NCBI RefSeq assembly: GCF_002930615.1
Contig: NZ_PSNX01000008.1
Coordinates: 62,001-126,000 of the forward strand
Origin: Caldimonas caldifontis
GTDB lineage: Bacteria; Pseudomonadota; Gammaproteobacteria; Burkholderiales; Burkholderiaceae_C
Reading direction: 5' to 3'
Length of the DNA stretch: 64,000 nt
The notes under the pieces were generated by a model. It ran no database searches and had not been told where the DNA came from. It was given only the letters and a program-made list of their open reading frames with translations. Position 1 is the first letter of the stretch; each line of letters starts with the position of its first letter. Position numbers and translations under genes: made by a program. This document shows positions 16,768 to 26,428 of this stretch, in pieces.

Positions 16768-16771
16768 GCCC

Positions 16772-17425
16772 TCAGGAGGTCTTTGCCGTCAGGCGCCGCT
16801 CCTGGTCGGCCTTGCGATCGGCCGCGACCTTGCGGGCACTTTCACGTTCGCCGACGAGCTTCACGTAGGCCTTCCAGTCGATGCCGTGGGCGGCCACGAG
16901 GTCCTCGCCCAGCACGGACTTGGTGGCCAGCGCCACCAGCGGCAGGTGCACGTAGGCGGCGCAATCGGCCTGGGTGAAGTGGTCCCCGGCCACATAGGGC
17001 GCGAACTGTGCGAGTTGCTTGAAGCCGACCAGGTGCTTGTCGAGCAGGGTGCGCACGCGCTCGCGGTTCTTCTCGCTCGTGGTGCCGCCGAAGAAGGCCT
17101 GGCCGTAGAGTTCGCGCGCCACCAGTTCCAGGTGCAGGTCGAGGAAGATCGTCAGCTCGCGCACCTTGGCGCGCTGCCAGGGGTCGGCCGGCAGCAGCGG
17201 CGGGTGGGGCCAGCGCGTCTCGATGTAGTCCATCAGCGCTTCGCTCTCGCAGATCACGCCGTGCTCGGTGCGTGCGAAGGGCACCTTGCCCAGCACGGAG
17301 CCGGCCGCTTTCGCGGGCTCGCCCGTACCGACGCCCTCCTCGATGAAGGGGATGCCCTTTTCCAGCAGGGCCAGCTTGACCTTGTTGTAGTAGTTGGACA
17401 GGGGGAAGCCGCACAGCACGAACAT
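16772..17425 (-). CDS. Glutathione S-transferase family protein
   Basis: A 217-residue cytosolic GST. The thioredoxin-like N-terminal domain (to about residue 80) contains PLSNYYNKVKLALLEKG, GKVPFARTEHG and the glutathione gamma-Glu-binding ESEALMDYIE. The C-terminal helical domain contains DHFTQADCAAYVHL. The substrate is not predictable. Convergent with the SMR gene at a 4-bp gap. A short gap with no visible strong promoter separates it from the rhombosortase gene. Confidence 0.9.
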   Translation of the reverse strand: MFVLCGFPLSNYYNKVKLALLEKGIPFIEEGVGTGEPAKAAGSVLGKVPFARTEHGVICESEALMDYIETRWPHPPLLPADPWQRAKVRELTIFLDLHLELVARELYGQAFFGGTTSEKNRERVRTLLDKHLVGFKQLAQFAPYVAGDHFTQADCAAYVHLPLVALATKSVLGEDLVAAHGIDWKAYVKLVGERESARKVAADRKADQERRLTAKTS

Positions 17426-17484
17426 GGAAGTCTCCGTCAGGGGTGGGGGTCAGGACGCAGTGCAAACCGGATGGGCGCGGCGCG

Positions 17485-18120
17485 CTATCGCCTTGGCGAC
17501 ACGGCGGCGGCCCATCGTGCGTGGATCGCCAGCAGCAGGGCGGCACTGGCGGCCCCCGCCACCACGCCGGCCGCATGGGCGCCCACGGCCACGGGGAAGT
17601 CCCAATCGGCCGAGGCCTGGACCGCCCCACGCCAGGGCGCCTCCAGAATCACCTTGGCCAGCAGGGCGAGCCCCAGCCCGGCGCCCAGGCCCCGCCAACC
17701 CGGTGCGGCGCGCAGGAGCAGTGTCACGGCCGCCACGGCCACGCCAGCGTGCAGGACACCTGACAGGCCCAGGTAGTGGTGGGGTCGGGCGGCCAGCCAC
17801 AGCAGCGCATGGGTGGTGGGCCAGGCCAGGGCCCAGGCGGCGGTGGCCTGAACGGGCAGGCGGGCCTGCCAGCCCAGGGCGCCGAGCAGCAGGACACCCG
17901 CCAGATTGGCGCCCAGGTGCCAGGTGCTGAAATGGACCAAGGCGGCACTCCAGCAGCGCCACAGCTGCGCCGGCGCCTCGCGGCGCCAGGCCAGGGCCTC
18001 CGTGGCGGGTAGGCCGGCCGCTTCCGCAGCGGCCACCAGCAGGGACAGCGCGGCGGCCAGCGCCGCCAAGGCGGCCCAGGCGACGCCGGGCCGGGTCAGG
18101 CGCCGAAGACCTCGTGCCAC
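17485..18120 (-). CDS. rrtA: Rhombosortase (rhomboid-family intramembrane serine protease)
   Basis: A multi-pass membrane protease of 211 residues. The rhomboid elements are visible: H68-x3-N72 (HLGANLAG), the nucleophile in GLSG (Ser120), and the catalytic His182 in GAHAAG. Its small size and WSAALVHFSTWHLGANL opening match rhombosortases, which cleave GlyGly-CTERM tails of exported enzymes. No GlyGly-CTERM substrate is in this window. The GTG start at 18120 lies inside the 3' end of glnE, giving a 25-bp overlap in a different frame; a downstream TTG start is possible. Confidence 0.75.
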   Translation of the reverse strand: MARGLRRLTRPGVAWAALAALAAALSLLVAAAEAAGLPATEALAWRREAPAQLWRCWSAALVHFSTWHLGANLAGVLLLGALGWQARLPVQATAAWALAWPTTHALLWLAARPHHYLGLSGVLHAGVAVAAVTLLLRAAPGWRGLGAGLGLALLAKVILEAPWRGAVQASADWDFPVAVGAHAAGVVAGAASAALLLAIHARWAAAVSPRR

Positions 18121-20846
18121 AGGGCCAGCACGGCATCGCGTTCGCGCGCCAGCGCTTCCGGGGGGAATTGCGTGGCACGCTCGTCCAGGCGGGCGCGGTG
18201 CTGGGCGCGGCGCAGCTCGCGGTAGGCATCGGCCGCCGCCTGGCCCACACCGGGCGACAGCAACCCGGCGGCTTCGGCACGCTGCAGCAGCGCGATGTTG
18301 CCCACGTCGTCGCGCAGTTCGGGGTGCGTGGCGCCGTGGGCCAGGACGAGGCACTGCACGGCGAACTCGGCATCCATCATCCCGCCTGCGCTGTGCTTCA
18401 CATCGAAGAGACCGGCCTTCACCGGGTGGGCTTCGCGCACCTTGGTGCGCATCGTGCGGATCTCCTCGCGCACGGCGGCGGCGTCGCGCGGCGCAGCGAT
18501 CACATCGCGCCGCACCTGTTCGAATCGTGCGCCGATGTCGGGGGCCCCGGCACAGAAGCGCGCCCGTGTGATGGCCTGATGCTCCCAGGTCCAGGCGGTG
18601 TTGCTGCCGCGGCGCTGCTGGTAGGCCTCGAAGGAAGCCAGCGAGGTCACGAGCAGGCCCGAGTTGCCGTTGGGGCGCAGGGCGGTGTCGATCTCGAAGA
18701 GCTCGCCGGCACTGGTGCGCAGCGTCAGCCAGGTGATGAGCTTGCGCGCGAAGGCGGCATAGGCCTCGGGGGCGCGCTCGTCCTCGTCGTCGAAGAGGAA
18801 GACGAGGTCGAGGTCGCTGCCGTAGCCCAGCTCCTTGCCGCCGAGCTTGCCGTAGGCGATGACGGCAAAGCGTGGCTGATCGGCGTGGCGCTGGCGCAGG
18901 TGGGGCCAGGCCCAGCGCAGGGTGCATTCCACGGTGGCGTCGGCCAGGGCCGAGAGGTCGTCGGCCACCTGCTCGACGGTGATGTGGCCCTCGACGTCGC
19001 GCACCAGGGTGCGGAAGACCTCGGCGTGGTGGGCCCGGCGCAGGGTGTCGAGCAGGGCCTCTTCGTCGGCCTGGCCCGAGCGAGCCCAGGCTTCGTGGCG
19101 CTGCTCCAGGTCGTGCACGAAGCTGGCAGCGTCGAAACGGGTGTAGATCAGGCGCGGGTCGGCCAGCTCGTCGATCACGCCGGGGTAGCGCATCAGGTAG
19201 CGCATGGGCCAGCGGGCCAGGCCGAGCAGGCGCAGCAGGCGCTGCTGCACCTCGGGGCGCTCGACCAGCATGGCGATGTAGCTCTCGCGGCGCAGCAGCG
19301 GCTCGAGCCAGTCGACGAAACGGAGGGCGGCCTCGGCCGGGCATTCGCCCTGCGTCACCCGTTGGGCGGCCCGCAGCACCAGCTTGGCCAGGCGCTGCTT
19401 GCTTTCGTCGCGCAAGGCGGCGATGCGCGGATGCTGCACCCACGGACGCACGCGCTCGGCGAGCGCCTCGGGCAAGCGCGCGGCAAACGCCTCGCTGTCC
19501 AGCGCCGGGGGCGGTTCGCCGCAACCCTTGCAGCCATTGGCCTTGGGGGGCTGGCCGTCGTGGAGCAGGGCGTCGAACTCCAGCGCCACGAACTCGCGCA
19601 CTTCGAGCAGGCGGTCCATCAGCTCGCAGGCATCGGTGGTGCAGGCCAGACCCAGGCTGCCGGCGATCCAGCGCAGGTCCTCGTCGCCGGTGGGCAGCTG
19701 GTGGGTCTGCTGGTCGTCCAGGTACTGGATGCGATGCTCGACCTGGCGCAGGAAGACGTAGGCCTCGGCCAGCCGGGTGGCCGTCTCGGGCTTCATCACA
19801 CCCACCTGGGTGAGGCGTTCGAGCGCGCGCAGCGTGGAGCGCGTGCGGATCTCGGGGAACTGGCCGCCCCGCACCACCTGCAGCAACTGCACGATGAACT
19901 CGATCTCGCGGATGCCGCCGCGCGAGAGCTTGACGTCGTTGGCGCGCTCGGGCCGGCCGGCGGCGCGGCGCGCGGCCTCCTCGCGCACCTTGCGGTGCAG
20001 GCCGCGCAGTCCTTCGAAGACGCCGTAGTCGAGGTAGCGGCGGAACACGAAGGGGATGACCACGTCGCGCAGCTGCAGCGCCCGGCCCGAAGCCACCGAG
20101 GCGTGCGGCGCCACGACACGGCTCTTGAGCCAGGCGAAGCGCTCCCATTCGCGCCCCTGCACGAGGAAGTACTCCTCCAGCATCGCCAGGCTCACCACGG
20201 GCGGCCCGGAATTGCCATTCGGTCGCAGGGCCAGATCGACGCGGAAGACGAAGCCGTCCTCGGTGGTATCACCGATGAGCGTGTACAGGCTGCGCGCCAC
20301 CTGCGAGAAGTACTCGTGCGCCGAGATGCGTCCGGCCCCCTGGGCGTTGCCGGCCGTCGTGCCGGCTTCCTCGTAGACATAGATCAGGTCGATGTCGGAG
20401 GACACGTTGAGCTCGCGTCCGCCGAGCTTGCCCATGCCCACGACCCAGAAGTCGATGCGCTCGCCGGCGTCGTTGAGCGGGGCGCCGTGGCGCTCGTCCT
20501 GCTCGGCCAGGGCGGCGGCCAGGGCCACGTCCAGCGTGACTTCGGCCAGCGCCGTCATGGCCTGGCCGATGTCGGGCATGGAGGCCGACTGTTCGACATC
20601 CATCACTGCCAGGCGTTCCAGGGTGAGCTGACGGGCCTGTCGCAAGGCCGCGGCCAGCGGCAGGCCCCGGGCCTGCAAGGCCTCGATCAGGGCGCCGATG
20701 CGCTGCGCATCGGGCAGCCCCGGTGCCAGCAGGCCCAGCTGCTGGTCGTAGCGTCTGCGCACCCGCTGCACGAAGCGGGAATGGTCCGCCCGCACCCGGG
20801 GCGTGGCGGCGGGGCTACCCTCCGTGACAACTTCGTTGAAACCCAT
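18096..20846 (-). CDS. glnE: Bifunctional glutamine synthetase adenylyltransferase/deadenylase
   Basis: Adjusts glutamine synthetase activity by adding or removing AMP under PII control. The protein has 916 residues, the usual size. Two nucleotidyltransferase motifs, one per half, are clear: GMGKLGGRELNVSSDID in the N-terminal (deadenylylating) domain and YGKLGGKELGYGSDLD in the C-terminal (adenylylating) domain. The start is the ATG giving MGFNEVVTEG, about 150 bp from the divergent yhdP gene. The same window carries gltBD, the other half of the ammonium assimilation cycle. Continuous open reading on this strand past the start is an effect of GC-rich codon use. Confidence 0.95.
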   Translation of the reverse strand: MGFNEVVTEGSPAATPRVRADHSRFVQRVRRRYDQQLGLLAPGLPDAQRIGALIEALQARGLPLAAALRQARQLTLERLAVMDVEQSASMPDIGQAMTALAEVTLDVALAAALAEQDERHGAPLNDAGERIDFWVVGMGKLGGRELNVSSDIDLIYVYEEAGTTAGNAQGAGRISAHEYFSQVARSLYTLIGDTTEDGFVFRVDLALRPNGNSGPPVVSLAMLEEYFLVQGREWERFAWLKSRVVAPHASVASGRALQLRDVVIPFVFRRYLDYGVFEGLRGLHRKVREEAARRAAGRPERANDVKLSRGGIREIEFIVQLLQVVRGGQFPEIRTRSTLRALERLTQVGVMKPETATRLAEAYVFLRQVEHRIQYLDDQQTHQLPTGDEDLRWIAGSLGLACTTDACELMDRLLEVREFVALEFDALLHDGQPPKANGCKGCGEPPPALDSEAFAARLPEALAERVRPWVQHPRIAALRDESKQRLAKLVLRAAQRVTQGECPAEAALRFVDWLEPLLRRESYIAMLVERPEVQQRLLRLLGLARWPMRYLMRYPGVIDELADPRLIYTRFDAASFVHDLEQRHEAWARSGQADEEALLDTLRRAHHAEVFRTLVRDVEGHITVEQVADDLSALADATVECTLRWAWPHLRQRHADQPRFAVIAYGKLGGKELGYGSDLDLVFLFDDEDERAPEAYAAFARKLITWLTLRTSAGELFEIDTALRPNGNSGLLVTSLASFEAYQQRRGSNTAWTWEHQAITRARFCAGAPDIGARFEQVRRDVIAAPRDAAAVREEIRTMRTKVREAHPVKAGLFDVKHSAGGMMDAEFAVQCLVLAHGATHPELRDDVGNIALLQRAEAAGLLSPGVGQAAADAYRELRRAQHRARLDERATQFPPEALARERDAVLALWHEVFGA

Positions 20847-20993
20847 GGCCAAAACGACGGTCTGAACCCTTGCCTGTGCTAGATTGAGCAAGCACCGTCG
20901 AACAGGGTGCCTGACGCCCGAGCGCCTGCGGGCGCATACCGGCCCGGCAGGGGCTGTTTCCGTTGTTGTGTCCCGGCTGCCGCGATCGCGCCC

Positions 20994-23900
20994 ATGAATT
21001 CCCCCGTGTTGCCTCCCCGGTCCCCATGGCCCCGACGAGCCGGGCGGGTGGCCCTGCGGACGTTGATGGCGGTGGCGATCGGGGCCGTGGGCCTCATGCT
21101 CGTGGCGTGGATGGTGATGCTGTGGGCGATTCTGCCCCGAATCGACACCTGGCGTGCGCCCATCGAGCGCGCAGCCACCCAGGCATTGGGGCTGCCGGTG
21201 CAAATTGGCCACATCCGTGCGCAATCTCACGCCGGCACGCCATGGTTCGAGTTCACCGATGTGCGTCTGCTCGACGCCGACGGCCGCGAAGCCCTGCGCT
21301 TGCCCCAGGTGCGCAGCACCCTGTCCTGGTCCACGCTGTGGCATGCCCGTCTGAGACTGGGCCGGCTGGAGCTGCAATCCCCCGAACTCGAGGTGCGCCG
21401 TGACCCGGAGGGGCGTCTGCATGTGGCCGGCCTGGGCTTGACCTCGGGCGGCACCTCCGCCTCTCCCGAGGCGCTCGACTGGTTCATCTCGCTGCCCGAG
21501 TTCCTGGTGCACGACGGCCGGGTGCGCTGGGTGGACGAGCAGCGCGGCCTGCCCCCGCTGGCGCTGGACGACGTGGACGCCGTGATGCGCAACAGCGGTG
21601 CAGGGGCTCGCCGCCACGAGTTCCGGCTCGACGCGACCCCTGTGGCCGGATGGGGTGAACGGTTCTCGCTGCGGGCCCGATTCACCCAGCCGCTGCTGAC
21701 GCGGGCATCGGACCGTTCGCAGTGGAGCGGCCAGGCCTACGCCGAACTGCCCCGCGTGCAGCTGCGGGCCTTGCAGGATCACCTGGGCTGGCCCACCCGC
21801 CTGGACGGTGGCGAGGGCAGCGTGCGGGCCTGGGCCGATCTGCACCAGGGCCGCTGGCAGGGCCTCACGGCCGATCTCGACCTGACCGAGGTTGTGGGTC
21901 GCCTCGACGGGGCCCCCGAGGCCCTGGACCTCGCGGCCTTGCGGTTGCGCCTTGTGTATCAGCACGAGGGCGAGCAGCATCGCCTGGCCCTCCAGGAGTT
22001 GTCGGTCCTGCCCCGCGCCGACGCCGACCCGTCGCAGGCCCTGCTGTCGGCGGGGCTGCCTCGGGCACTCCAGGCGGGATGGCGCAGGGAAGTCCTTGCC
22101 GACGGGTCTTCGTCGCTGAGCTCCGGTGAGGTGCAGGTGCCCCAGGGCGACCTGGCGGCCGTCGCCTGGCTGGCGCGACGCCTGCCACTGGGCGAGGGGG
22201 TGCAGCACGGCCTGGCCCAGCTCCAGCCTGCCGGCGAGGTGGAGGGCCTGCGGTTGCAGTGGCACGGGCCCTGGCAGGCGCCCGACCGTTACACCGCCCG
22301 CGGCCGGCTCAAGGGGCTGAGCCTGGCGGCACAGGACCACGTCGGCACCGGTGTGGGCCGGCCGGGCCTGCGCGGCGCCACGCTCGACTTCACCGCCCAT
22401 GAGCGTGGGGGCGAGGCGATGCTGCGCATCGAGAAGGGGGCCGTGGTCTTTCCCGGCGTGTTCGACGAGGCCGAAGTGGCGCTCGACCAGCTGCAGGCGC
22501 GCCTGGACTGGACCCTCACACCGGACCCCTCGGGCCCCTCGGTCGAACTGAAGGTCAGCGAGGCGCAGTTTTCCAACGCGGACGCCCAGGGGTCCTTCGA
22601 AGGGCGCTGGCATACCGGCGCGGACGCGGGCGTGGGCCGCGGCGCACGCCTGCCCGGCGTGCTCGATCTGCAGGGACGACTCGACCGCGCCGATGCCACC
22701 CGGGTCTGGCGCTACCTGCCGCGCCAGCTGCCGGCCGACGTGCGCGACTACATCCGCCATGCGGTGATGGCGGGGCGAGCGCAGGAGGTGGACTTCCGCG
22801 TGCGCGGCGACCTCTGGGATTTCCCCTATGCGCCGGGACAGCCCGGCGAGTTCCGCATCGCCGCCCAGGTGCAGGACGCCAGCTTTGCCTACGTGCCCAC
22901 GCGCGCGGGCTGGACGTCTCCATGGCCGGCCTTCACGCATGTGCAGGGCGAGCTCGTCTTCGATCGCCAGTCCATGCACATCCGCCATGCCCGTGCCCGG
23001 CTGTTCGGTTTCGAGCTCACCGGTGTGGAAGGCGGCATCGCCGACCTCGCCCATGCCCCGGTGCTGCAACTCTCCGGCGCCGGCACCGGCCCCTTGGCGG
23101 ATGCCCTGAGGTTCATCAACGACACCCCCGTGGGCGGCTGGACGCACCATGCCCTGGCCGATGCCACCGGCAGCGGCCCAGCCCAGTTGCGCCTGTCGCT
23201 ACAGCTGCCGCTGGACGACATGGAGCGCGCTCGCGTGCAGGGCCGGGTCACATTGGCCGGCAACGACCTGCGGCTGCGCAAGGACACGCCGCTGCTGGCC
23301 CGCACGCGCGGCGAGGTGAGCTTTTCCGACCAGGGGTTCGCCGTGCACGGCGCCACGGCGCGCGTGCTGGGCGGTGAACTCCAGTTCGAAGGGGGCACCG
23401 CGCCAGACGGCAGCGTGCGCTTCGAAGGCCGCGGCACGGCCACGGCCGAGGGCCTGCGCGAGGTGCGGGAACTGGGCCCTTTGCCCTATCTGGCAGAACA
23501 TCTGTCTGGCCAGGCGGCCTACCGCATGAGCTTCGGGGTCGTGCAGGGGTGGCCGGAACTCACGCTGACGAGCGATCTCAGCGGCCTCGCGTCGGCGCTG
23601 CCGGAGCCGCTGGGCAAGCCAGCCGCGCGGGCCTGGCCCCTGCGGGTGGTGATGGCGCTGGATCCCGACAGCCTCGCGCCGGGCCGCTCGCCGCGTGACT
23701 CGGTGCGTGTGCAACTGGGTCAGGAACTGTGGCTGCACTACCGCCGCGCGCTGGACGAGGGCAGTGCCCCCCGCGTGCTGGCCGGCGCCATCGGCGTGGG
23801 CGAGATCCTGCCCCTGCCGGCGTCGGGGGTGCGGGCCCGCGTGGTCCTGCCCCGGCTGGATCTCGACCGCTGGCGCGCCGTGGCGGCCAGCTTCGAGGCC

Positions 23901-25052
23901 GGGCTCGATGCCGACGATGCCACGCCGGGCGGCTACGCCCCCGACCGTGTGGAGCTTCGCAGCCCGCAGGTGCAGGCGGCCGGGCGCGCCTTCCAGGGGG
24001 TGCGCCTGCAGGGTGAACGACTGGGTGACGGCTGGCGCGGCACCCTGAGAGCCGATCAGCTCGAAGGTCGTGTGGAATGGCAGCCCGGCGCCAACGGCGG
24101 TCGGCTGCTGGCGCGGCTCAGCCGTCTGAGCCTGCCCGGCGGCGCTTCGGAAGCCACCGAGGCGCTGTGGCAGAGCGAGCCTCGGCGGCCCGCCCCGGCC
24201 CTCGACATCGAGGTCGAGGACCTGCGCTGGGGCGATCGGCGCCTGGGCCGGGTCGAAGTGCAGGCCACCAGTCGCCTGACGGGCGAATTCCATGAATGGC
24301 GCCTGCAGCACTTGCGGGTCAGCGGCCCGCAGGCCCGGTTGCACGCGAGCGGGTCGTGGCTGGCCGTGCGGGGCGGGGTGGCCGGGGCGGCTCCCCGCAC
24401 GGAGCTGGACTTCGAGCTCGACGTGGCGGACAGCGGGGAACTGCTCAGCCACTGGGGACAGCGCGGCGTGGTCGCTGGCGGCAAGGGCCGCGTCACCGGC
24501 CAGATCGGCTGGCAGGGCTCGCCGCTCTCACCCGAACTGGCCAGTCTGTCCGGCCAGATGCGCGTGGATGTGGAACGCGGCCGCTTCCTCAAGGCCGACC
24601 CCGGCGCGGCCCGCCTGGCCAGCGTGCTGAGCCTGCAGGCCCTGCCGCGGCGGTTCATGCTCGATTTCAGCGACGTCTTCCGCGAGGGCTTCGTCTTCGA
24701 CGATTTCGGCGGCGACGTGCGCATCACCAACGGTGTGGCGCGCACTGAAAACCTGCGCATGCGCGGTGTGGCGGCAGCTGTGCTGATGGAAGGCCAGGCC
24801 GACCTGCGGGAAGAAACCCAGGACCTGCGGGTCGTCGTGGTGCCCGAGATCAATGCCGGCGGCGCCTCGCTCGTCTATGCGGCCATCAACCCGGCCGTGG
24901 GCCTGGGCACCTTCCTCGCCCAGCTCTTCCTGCGCAAGCCCATGATCGAAGCCAACACCCGGGAATTCCACGTCACCGGTTCCTGGGCCGATCCCCAGGT
25001 CGATCCCGTGCCCCGACAGAGTGCCGCCCCGCCCCGGCCCGCCGGCGGCTGA
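20994..25052 (+). CDS. yhdP: YhdP-family AsmA-like protein (lipid transport across the periplasm)
   Basis: A 1352-residue protein with one N-terminal membrane helix (about residues 20-48) and a very long periplasmic beta-rich repeat region ending in the conserved AsmA-like C-terminus (PALDIEVEDLRWG, then RLASVLSLQALPRRF and INAGGASLVYAAINPAVGLGTFLAQ). In E. coli YhdP works with TamB and YdbH as a bridge moving phospholipid to the outer membrane. The start is ATG 20994; an upstream in-frame start would add an unlikely Ala/Cys-rich segment. Divergent from glnE; 23 bp upstream of the amidase gene, with which it is probably co-transcribed. Confidence 0.92.
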   Translation: MNSPVLPPRSPWPRRAGRVALRTLMAVAIGAVGLMLVAWMVMLWAILPRIDTWRAPIERAATQALGLPVQIGHIRAQSHAGTPWFEFTDVRLLDADGREALRLPQVRSTLSWSTLWHARLRLGRLELQSPELEVRRDPEGRLHVAGLGLTSGGTSASPEALDWFISLPEFLVHDGRVRWVDEQRGLPPLALDDVDAVMRNSGAGARRHEFRLDATPVAGWGERFSLRARFTQPLLTRASDRSQWSGQAYAELPRVQLRALQDHLGWPTRLDGGEGSVRAWADLHQGRWQGLTADLDLTEVVGRLDGAPEALDLAALRLRLVYQHEGEQHRLALQELSVLPRADADPSQALLSAGLPRALQAGWRREVLADGSSSLSSGEVQVPQGDLAAVAWLARRLPLGEGVQHGLAQLQPAGEVEGLRLQWHGPWQAPDRYTARGRLKGLSLAAQDHVGTGVGRPGLRGATLDFTAHERGGEAMLRIEKGAVVFPGVFDEAEVALDQLQARLDWTLTPDPSGPSVELKVSEAQFSNADAQGSFEGRWHTGADAGVGRGARLPGVLDLQGRLDRADATRVWRYLPRQLPADVRDYIRHAVMAGRAQEVDFRVRGDLWDFPYAPGQPGEFRIAAQVQDASFAYVPTRAGWTSPWPAFTHVQGELVFDRQSMHIRHARARLFGFELTGVEGGIADLAHAPVLQLSGAGTGPLADALRFINDTPVGGWTHHALADATGSGPAQLRLSLQLPLDDMERARVQGRVTLAGNDLRLRKDTPLLARTRGEVSFSDQGFAVHGATARVLGGELQFEGGTAPDGSVRFEGRGTATAEGLREVRELGPLPYLAEHLSGQAAYRMSFGVVQGWPELTLTSDLSGLASALPEPLGKPAARAWPLRVVMALDPDSLAPGRSPRDSVRVQLGQELWLHYRRALDEGSAPRVLAGAIGVGEILPLPASGVRARVVLPRLDLDRWRAVAASFEAGLDADDATPGGYAPDRVELRSPQVQAAGRAFQGVRLQGERLGDGWRGTLRADQLEGRVEWQPGANGGRLLARLSRLSLPGGASEATEALWQSEPRRPAPALDIEVEDLRWGDRRLGRVEVQATSRLTGEFHEWRLQHLRVSGPQARLHASGSWLAVRGGVAGAAPRTELDFELDVADSGELLSHWGQRGVVAGGKGRVTGQIGWQGSPLSPELASLSGQMRVDVERGRFLKADPGAARLASVLSLQALPRRFMLDFSDVFREGFVFDDFGGDVRITNGVARTENLRMRGVAAAVLMEGQADLREETQDLRVVVVPEINAGGASLVYAAINPAVGLGTFLAQLFLRKPMIEANTREFHVTGSWADPQVDPVPRQSAAPPRPAGG

Positions 25053-25075
25053 CCCCTCTCGCACCCGGAGGAAAC

Positions 25076-25903
25076 ATGCGCATCGCCGCCGTCCAGATGG
25101 TCTCGTCCACCGACCCGGCCCACAACCTGGCTCGCGCCCTGGACCTGATCGCCCAGGCCGCACGCCAGGGTGCCGAGCTGGTGGGGCTGCCCGAGAACTT
25201 TGCCTTCATGGGCCGGGCCGATCACGACAAGCTGCCCCTGGCCGAAGCCGAAGGCGAGGGCCCGCTGCAGCAGGCCCTGGCCGGTGCGGCGCGTGAGCAT
25301 GGCGTGTGGCTGCTGGGCGGCAGCCTGCCGCTGCGCACCGACGACCCGCAGCGCGTCACCAACACCAGCCTGGTCTTCGACCCGCAGGGTCGGCAATGTG
25401 CCCGCTACGACAAGATCCACCTCTTCCGCTACGAAGAACACGGCCCCGACGGCCACAAGTTCTACGACGAGGGGGTGGTGCTGAGGGCGGGCGAGCGGCC
25501 CGTGGCCCTGGACGTGCAGCCGCGCCAGGGGGCGCCGCTGCGCCTGGGCCTGAGCATCTGCTACGACCTGCGCTTCCCCGAGCTGTACCGCGCGCTCATG
25601 CGCCCTGCCTGCGACCTGATCGCCGTGCCCTCGGCCTTCACCCACACCACGGGGCAGGCTCACTGGGAAGTGCTGCTGCGTGCCCGCGCCATCGAAAACC
25701 AGTGCTATGTGATGGCGCCGGCGCAGGGCGGCCGGCACGAGAACGGCCGGCGCACCTTTGGCCACACGATCCTCATCGATCCCTGGGGCGAGGTGCTGGC
25801 CCGGGTGGAAGAGGGCGAGGGGGTGGCCGTGGCCGAGATCGACCGGGGCCTGATCGACCAGGTGCGCCACCGCCTCCCGGCGCTGGCACACCGGCGGCTC
25901 TGA
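25076..25903 (+). CDS. Nitrilase-superfamily amidase (deaminated-glutathione amidase type)
   Basis: A 275-residue carbon-nitrogen hydrolase with the complete catalytic triad E40 (LPENF), K113 (YDKIHLF) and C162 (SICYDLRFPELYR). The DKIHLFRYEE and CYDLRFPELYR stretches fit the Nit1/YbeM group, which hydrolyses deaminated glutathione, a metabolite repair reaction. The ATG has GGAGG upstream (GGAGGAAAC). Almost always found after yhdP in betaproteobacteria. Confidence 0.88.
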   Translation: MRIAAVQMVSSTDPAHNLARALDLIAQAARQGAELVGLPENFAFMGRADHDKLPLAEAEGEGPLQQALAGAAREHGVWLLGGSLPLRTDDPQRVTNTSLVFDPQGRQCARYDKIHLFRYEEHGPDGHKFYDEGVVLRAGERPVALDVQPRQGAPLRLGLSICYDLRFPELYRALMRPACDLIAVPSAFTHTTGQAHWEVLLRARAIENQCYVMAPAQGGRHENGRRTFGHTILIDPWGEVLARVEEGEGVAVAEIDRGLIDQVRHRLPALAHRRL

Positions 25904-26428
25904 TCAGAAAAACGGCGAGTCGTCCGCCGGCGGCCGCCGGCTGGTGTCGCGCGGCCAGGGGGGTGGGCGGCGCGGGGCGCGGGGCGGCCGGGGGCGGCTC
26001 AGCCACAGCCCCACCAGGGGCATCAGGGGCTGCAGCCAGGCCAGACCCTCGCGCATGCCGCGCAGGAAGCCGGTGGCGGCCCGGGCGGCGGACACCGGGG
26101 CTGCGCCCAGCCGGCGTGGACCGGCCACCAGCACGAGGGCCGTCACCAGCGCGCCGATGGCCAACGAGCCGGGGTTGCTCATCACCCAGCGCACCAACTG
26201 GCTGCGCGGGAACTGCCCTGAAAAGCGCGGGTGGGCGGGCCAGTCGGCGTCTCCCGGCGCGAGGTCGGTGTCGCTGGGTGCATCGCGGTGGCGCGGTGCC
26301 GACGCCGGCCGGGGCGCCACCAGCGCACGCAATTGCACCCGCTGGCGGGCCATGCGCAGCAGCAGCAGCTCACGTTCGGCATCGCGCCGGGCCTGCTCGG
26401 CCGGGTCGTGGCGGGGCGGGGGGCTCAT
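25904..26428 (-). CDS. Hypothetical membrane protein in the YqjK position
   Basis: A 174-residue protein without a confidently recognised domain. The N-terminus is a basic helix (AEQARRDAERELLLLRMARQRVQL) like the YqjK start, then an Ala-rich membrane stretch around residues 88-106 (SLAIGALVTALVLVAG) and a Pro/Arg-rich tail. It overlaps the upstream gene by 4 bp (ATGA) and its stop directly abuts the convergent amidase gene. Gene order equals E. coli yqjD-yqjE-yqjK, so it is probably the third member of that set. Confidence 0.65.
   Translation of the reverse strand: MSPPPRHDPAEQARRDAERELLLLRMARQRVQLRALVAPRPASAPRHRDAPSDTDLAPGDADWPAHPRFSGQFPRSQLVRWVMSNPGSLAIGALVTALVLVAGPRRLGAAPVSAARAATGFLRGMREGLAWLQPLMPLVGLWLSRPRPPRAPRRPPPWPRDTSRRPPADDSPFF

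Noticed and set aside
20847-23150. Extension of the glnE frame opposite yhdP
   Set aside because: glnE has a normal start at 20846 and full length; the extension is antisense to yhdP and matches nothing.
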